Below, one piece after another: positions 60,270 to 64,000 of a stretch of DNA of 64,000 nt. Made by a program: the position numbers and the translations under genes. The stretch spans positions 496,001 through 560,000 of the forward strand of contig CBDAPE010000018.1 of assembly GCA_965198325.1 (NCBI GenBank). The letters are read 5' to 3'. Within the stretch, counting starts at the first letter, position 1, and every line of letters starts with the position of its first letter. Below the pieces are notes generated by a model, which saw nothing but the letters and a program-made list of their open reading frames with translations, was not told where the DNA came from and searched no databases. The stretch comes from CBDAPE01 sp965198325. Its GTDB lineage: Bacteria; Pseudomonadota; Alphaproteobacteria; UBA828; JAPUJA01.

Positions 60270-61415
60270 TCAGCCGCCACAGCTCGGGCCGCCCGCGCCG
60301 CGCACGGTATAGAGCGCCGTCATCCCGGCCGCGATGTGGTCGTTCACGTGGCAATGGAACATCCAGGTCCCCGACGCGTCCGGCTGCATGTCGACGGTCC
60401 GGGTGCTGGCAGGCATCAGCTCGATTACGTCGACCCGCCGGCCATGGAGAATTCCGGTATTCCCGTGCCAGTGGGGCGAATGCAGATCGACTTCAGTGCC
60501 AAGCGCAAACGTATACCAGCGCACCCGCTCGCAGCGGTTCATGACGAGCCCTTCCAGGTTGGCAAAAACGCGCCCGTTGATGGCGTGCATCAGGTTGCCT
60601 TCGTCGAAGGCCTCGTCCTCCGGGTCCGGTGCCGGGCCCTCGACGAAACGGGCGATATTCTCGTCCAGGTACCAGCTCACGTTCTCGTCGAACACCGAGA
60701 ACAGGGTGACGAATTCGCGGTCGACGTCCGCCGGGCTGCCGTCGGGCCGCGCCTTACCCGCAGCGGTCACGACGATGGCGCCGACGAGGCCCGAATTGGT
60801 GTCGCGCGGCTCGTTCACATGGCCGTGATAGAGCCAAGCCACCGAACTCAGGTCGCCAGGCCCGGGCCCGGCGCGCTCGGGCACCTCCCAGGCATAGGTG
60901 TAGTCCCCGCCGGGCGGCACGCCGTCGTCGAGCTTATCGTCGCCCGCGGTGCCGTCCGCGTAGGGCGTGCCCTCGTTCGCCTTGTCGTAGAACACCCCGT
61001 GGGGGTGGACCGTATTCGACCGCGATGCGTTGTTGTGAAACACCACGCGGATCGTATCGCCGACCTCGGCATGAATAACCGGACCGAGCAGGCCGAGATG
61101 CTCCCACTCAGGCCTACGCGGCTTGAGGGCGATAAAGCTTTCGTCTGTGTATTCCCTGTAGATCACCTTGCGGTAGATCCGGCCCATTTGTCCGTTGCCA
61201 TTCTCGACGAAGATCGTCTGATCTTCGGTGAAGGCTTGACCCATCATCTGGTCGTACCCGGCAGGCGCATAATCCCATTCGACCTCCTCGGCCGCGATGT
61301 AATGGGTCCGGTCCGCGGCACGGGCTGCCTCGGGTTGGCCGGTCATGGCAAATGATCCGAGCACCAAGGCCGCGCTGAGTGCGGCGAAAAGGGCGGCTTT
61401 CGGTGAATCTGTCAT
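60270..61415 (-). CDS. multicopper oxidase (ceruloplasmin/laccase-like, two cupredoxin domains)
   Basis: A 381-residue secreted oxidase with a signal peptide (ALFAALSAALVLGSFAMTGQ, cleaved near AARAAD). The copper ligands are visible in the right order: VHPHGVFYDK and VAWLYHGHVNEP in the first domain, DLHSPHWHGNT and WMFHCHVNDHIAAGM in the last, the latter with the HCH triad and axial Met of type 1/type 3 copper. It should oxidise a metal ion or phenol in the periplasm with reduction of oxygen. I chose ATG 61415; the open frame continues upstream without similarity. No copper-export genes adjoin it. Confidence 0.9.
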   Translation of the reverse strand: MTDSPKAALFAALSAALVLGSFAMTGQPEAARAADRTHYIAAEEVEWDYAPAGYDQMMGQAFTEDQTIFVENGNGQMGRIYRKVIYREYTDESFIALKPRRPEWEHLGLLGPVIHAEVGDTIRVVFHNNASRSNTVHPHGVFYDKANEGTPYADGTAGDDKLDDGVPPGGDYTYAWEVPERAGPGPGDLSSVAWLYHGHVNEPRDTNSGLVGAIVVTAAGKARPDGSPADVDREFVTLFSVFDENVSWYLDENIARFVEGPAPDPEDEAFDEGNLMHAINGRVFANLEGLVMNRCERVRWYTFALGTEVDLHSPHWHGNTGILHGRRVDVIELMPASTRTVDMQPDASGTWMFHCHVNDHIAAGMTALYTVRGAGGPSCGG

Positions 61416-61604
61416 CTCCGCACGTCCTATCGTTGTCGGCACGACGAGCCTGGAAGGGTTAGCCCCGCGCTGCGCGGGTCGCACACGATCCGGCTTTGGG
61501 CCCGCCCACATCGACGGCGAAATACCATAATGCGAATGATTTGCAATATCAATTAGTGTCGTCGATGCGGCGTTGGGCAATGTCAAAGCAAATCGGCTTG
61601 AGCC

Positions 61605-62303
61605 TGTTGGTGGCGACTGTAAATTTCCCATTTGTGGCAACCCAAAATTTCTCACTTTTGACTTGTCGCTGACGGTGCGCCGGGCCGCTGTGTTGGCTTT
61701 GCCAACAGTGCGGGAAGCGGTGCGCAGATGTATGGATGGGAGATCAGGATGTTGTTGAAGCCCTATCTGGATCAGGGCGTCTCGAAGGCGGAGTTGTCGA
61801 GACGGTTCGGAGTGAACCGTCGCACGATCCACTATTGGATCGAGACGGGCCATCTGGACCGGGATCTGTCGGCCGGTGCGCGAGGGTATACGCCGCGTCC
61901 CCCGGTAGCTCACAAGCTGGATCCCTACAAGGAGATCATCGACGCGCGTCTCGAGGCTTTCCCGAAGCTGTCGGCGAAGCGGCTGTTCGACGAGGTCCGT
62001 GCGGCGGGTTATCCGGGCGGTTACAAGCGCGTGCTGGACTACGTGCGGGCGACGCGGCCGCGCGAGCCGGTCGAGGCGCCGGTCCGGTTCGAGACGCCGG
62101 CGGGACGGCAGGGTCAGGTGGACTTCGGGACGTTCACGCCGCCCTGGGGCCGGCGCCATGCCCTGGCGGTCGCTGCGCCAACCCGGTTACCCACAGCTAC
62201 ACCGAGTCAGACACCCCCAACACCGCGTCTGGGGGTACGCCGCGCGCTCGAAGTGAGTAATTTTCGATTGCCAAAAGTGCGCAATTTTCGGCTGCCATTG
62301 ACA
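61605..62303 (+). mobile_element. 699-bp IS21 deletion derivative with target duplication
   Basis: The left end TGTTGGTGGCGACTG and right end TGCCATTGACA (complement TGTCAATGGCAGCC) carry IS21-type subterminal repeats. A 5-bp duplication GAGCC lies on both sides (61600-61604 and 62304-62308). Only the 5' part of istA remains; the rest of istA and all of istB are deleted. The perfect duplication means it either moved in this short form or was deleted afterwards. Confidence 0.85.
61728..62160 (+). pseudogene. istA: IS21 IstA N-terminal fragment
   Basis: The frame reads MLLKPYLDQGVSKAELSRRF, NRRTIHYWIETGHLDRDLSA, AKRLFDEVRAAGYPGGYKRV and GQVDFGTFTPPWGRRHAL. The helix-turn-helix and first catalytic Asp are present, then the sequence jumps to the right end of the element. 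It is closely related to the fragment at 17138. Confidence 0.85.
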
Positions 62304-62326
62304 GAGCCGGGAAAGAAGCTTCCGTC

Positions 62327-62756
62327 GGCGTTGTCAGAGCAAATCGGCTTGAGCCCCTTAGCGAGGTCCCTTAGCGTTTAAGAATGCAAAACCCCTTCCG
62401 TTATTTCAACAGCTCACCCGAGATCACCCGGCTCGCTGTGATGATGTATGTTTGCATCCCGCAGTCGCTGCGGCAGGTCGAGGACCTGCTGTCCGAGCGT
62501 GGCATCGACATCTGCCACGACACCGTGCGGTACTGGTGGAACCGGTTCGGGCCGCTGTTTGCCGCGGAGATCCGGAGGCGCTGGTATCATCATCATTGTT
62601 ATTCGATCTGACGCTGGCACCTCGACGAGGTGTTCGTGCGGATCAATGGCGAGACGTATTATCTCTGGCGCGCGGTTGATCACGAAGGAGAAGTGCTCGA
62701 GGTTTTTGCCACGAAACGGCAGGATCGCAGGGCAGCACTCAGGTTTCTGAAGCGAT
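62327..62756 (+). mobile_element. IS6-family element interrupted by IS110 (copy i)
   Basis: The left end GGCGTTGTCAGAGCAAATCG is at 62327. The transposase frame from ATG 62384 reads FRYFNSSPEITRLAVMMYVC, then meets a TGA after HHHCYSI; past this stop RWHLDEVFVRINGETYYLWR continues in frame. It is broken at 62756 (LRFLKR) by the IS110 element. It is therefore doubly inactive. Confidence 0.85.
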
Positions 62757-62840
62757 GGAGTGGACGCCCCCATCCGACGGCGTCATAAGCGCCAGGAAGG
62801 AACGCACGCGGGGTGCGTTCGATCGACGAAGGAGGCGTCC
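62757..62840. other. IS110 non-coding end with two stems
   Basis: GACGCC/GGCGTC (62763-62768 and 62779-62784) and a perfect eight-pair hairpin GAACGCAC-GCGGG-GTGCGTTC (62800-62820) lie between the IS6 break and the transposase start; a GGAGG site precedes ATG 62841. These are possible guide-RNA or recombination-site structures. Confidence 0.45.
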
Positions 62841-63878
62841 ATGGAGCAAGTTACTATCGTCGGCATCGACATTTCAAAGAGGAGTTTTCAACTTCATGGG
62901 GCGACGGCGGAAGGCAAGCCTGTGTTCGGCAAGAAGCTTTCGCGAGAAAAGCTCCTCGTATTCCTCTCCGAAACGCCGCCGTGCCTGGTTGTGATGGAGG
63001 CCTGCGGCAGCGCGCATCACTGGGGTCGACAGATCGTCGCTCTTAGTCACACGTGCAAGCCGATCCCGCCGATCTATGTCAAACCGTTTCTCAAGCGCCA
63101 GAAGAATGACAGTAACGACGCGGCCGCGATCGTCGAGGCGGCACAGCGCCCGACCATGCGGTTCGTGGCAGTGAAGTTGGAGGAGGCGCAGGCGGATGCA
63201 ATGTTGTTCCGCACCCGCGCACTGCTTGTCCGCCAGCGCACGCAGACGATCGATTCACTCCGGGGCCAGCTGGCGGAATTCGGCACGATCGCGGCCCAGG
63301 GTGTGGCGGGCGTCGCGGCGATGCGGCTTGAGTTGGCAGAAGTGGAAGGGTTGCTTCCCGAACAGGTCGTGTCGATGGCCAAACTGCTGTTCGAGCAGGT
63401 TGCCGCACTCAGCCAGAAGATCGCCGGCCTTGAGAAGGAGATCCGTTCCCGGACCCGGGCGCGCGAGGACATGAAGCGGCTGATGACGATCCCCGGCATC
63501 GGCCCGATCTGTGCGATGGCGCTGCATGCCTTTGCGCCGCCGATGGAGAGCTTCGGCCGCGGGCGCGACTTCGCGGCCTGGGTCGGGCTGACACCGCGGC
63601 AGCACTCGACGGCCGGCAAGCAGCGGCTCGGCCGGATCACCAAGATGGGGCAGCGCGATCTTCGCCAGTTGCTCGTCCTGGGCGCAACGTCGGTGCTCCG
63701 GCATATGCGCAAGCGCGAGAAGCTGGATGATCCCTGGCTGCGGAGGACGATCGCGGAAAAGCCGCCGAAGCTGGTCGCCGTCGCACTTGCGAACAAGATG
63801 GCGCGCATCATCTGGGCGCTGTCGGTCGGGAAGGACACCTACCGGGCGTCAGCAGCGGTTGCCGCTGGTGCGGAATAG
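62841..63878 (+). CDS. IS110-family transposase (2)
   Basis: This 345-residue protein has the IS110 DEDD layout: TIVGIDISKRSFQLHGATAE (Asp), CLVVMEACGSAHHWGRQIVA (Glu), KNDSNDAAAIVEAA (Asp pair), RLMTIPGIGPICAMALHAFA, RDFAAWVGLTPRQHSTAGKQ and LGRITKMGQRDLRQLLVLGA. It is only distantly like the protein at 49704, so two IS110 types are present. The gene is complete and possibly active. Confidence 0.92.
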   Translation: MEQVTIVGIDISKRSFQLHGATAEGKPVFGKKLSREKLLVFLSETPPCLVVMEACGSAHHWGRQIVALSHTCKPIPPIYVKPFLKRQKNDSNDAAAIVEAAQRPTMRFVAVKLEEAQADAMLFRTRALLVRQRTQTIDSLRGQLAEFGTIAAQGVAGVAAMRLELAEVEGLLPEQVVSMAKLLFEQVAALSQKIAGLEKEIRSRTRAREDMKRLMTIPGIGPICAMALHAFAPPMESFGRGRDFAAWVGLTPRQHSTAGKQRLGRITKMGQRDLRQLLVLGATSVLRHMRKREKLDDPWLRRTIAEKPPKLVAVALANKMARIIWALSVGKDTYRASAAVAAGAE

Positions 63879-63962
63879 CTGCCTGGAAGAGGAAGCGTCT
63901 GTTTGGAATTGGAACACCGGGCTTCGCGGACACGCTCTTGAGGGCGTGATGCGCGGATAGCT

Positions 63963-64000
63963 GTTAACGGCGGAGGAATAATGCACCACGCGAGGCGGCC
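63963..64000. mobile_element. possible IS21-type end at the window edge
   Basis: TGTTAACGGCGGAGGAATAA resembles the TGTCAAYGGCGGAGC ends elsewhere in the window. It may start a further IS21-like element that continues outside. Confidence 0.4.

Larger units (their letters stand above)
61576..62326 (+). mobile_element. IS6 left-end remnant carrying a nested IS21 derivative
   Basis: GGCAATGTCAAAGCAAATCG followed by GCTTGAGCC at 61576-61604 is an IS6 left end; it resumes after the nested element at 62304 and stops at 62326, where the next IS6 begins. The transposase gene of this first IS6 is missing. Confidence 0.75.

Noticed and set aside
61416..62159. N-terminal extension of the multicopper oxidase
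   Set aside because: The upstream open frame crosses an IS21 derivative on the opposite strand; the signal peptide at 61415 marks the real start.

Overview
The window is high-GC DNA, most likely from an alphaproteobacterium. The support is the DUF3489-DUF2924-serine recombinase cassette, the family make-up of the transposons and the Gram-negative surface genes (O-antigen synthesis, three beta-barrel outer-membrane proteins). It is a chromosomal or megaplasmid accessory region with a very heavy insertion-sequence load. No rRNA, complete tRNA, replication gene or cas gene was seen.

1-11.9 kb is a surface-polysaccharide locus. It holds a CapD-type dehydratase (cut by the window edge), a WecA/WbpL-type initiating transferase, rfbF, a family 2 glycosyltransferase, rfbG, an RmlC-like epimerase, a short-chain reductase/epimerase, an RfbH (E1)-like PLP enzyme, a methyltransferase split by an IS3 element, an O-antigen ligase/polymerase-like membrane protein and an FkbM methyltransferase. 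Together rfbF, rfbG, the E1-like enzyme, the RmlC-like epimerase and the reductase resemble the CDP-ascarylose type of 3,6-dideoxyhexose pathway. The E1-like protein, however, has lost all four iron-sulfur cysteines, and no E3 reductase gene is present.

12-25 kb is a transposon nest. Two IS6-type elements lie head to head, both carrying the same group II intron inside the transposase gene, so they form a 5-kb palindrome. Two further IS6 copies follow; one is intron-bearing and truncated by an IS21 element. Between them sit an outer-membrane protein gene and a nucleoside 2-deoxyribosyltransferase gene.

25-43 kb mixes real genes with debris: glutamine synthetase, a second outer-membrane barrel, a DUF429 protein, a UPF0149-bactofilin pair, two MFS transporters, a fresh IS256, a STAS protein and a HATPase anti-sigma factor (a partner-switching pair), and a third outer-membrane barrel truncated by an IS21 fragment. 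Broken pieces of dinB, glpD, an alpha/beta hydrolase and IS5, ISAs1, IS630 and IS6 elements lie between them.

43-53.7 kb holds a second, intact IS3 copy that truncates a DNA adenine methyltransferase operon. It is followed by an intact IS6, a VapBC-type toxin-antitoxin pair, a 132-bp MITE, an orphan type I-C-like CRISPR array of four full repeats, an IS110 transposase and the DUF3489-DUF2924-recombinase cassette.

53.7-64 kb has two inverted IS21 copies flanking a 2-kb segment with a GPP34-family protein, a GIY-YIG protein and a 172-bp MITE with perfect target duplications. A second copy of the 132-bp MITE, a multicopper oxidase, a deletion derivative of another IS21 element nested in an IS6 remnant, and an IS110 element inserted in a further IS6 copy complete the window.

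Family assignments rest on reading the sequence and on remembered family motifs; no database search was run.
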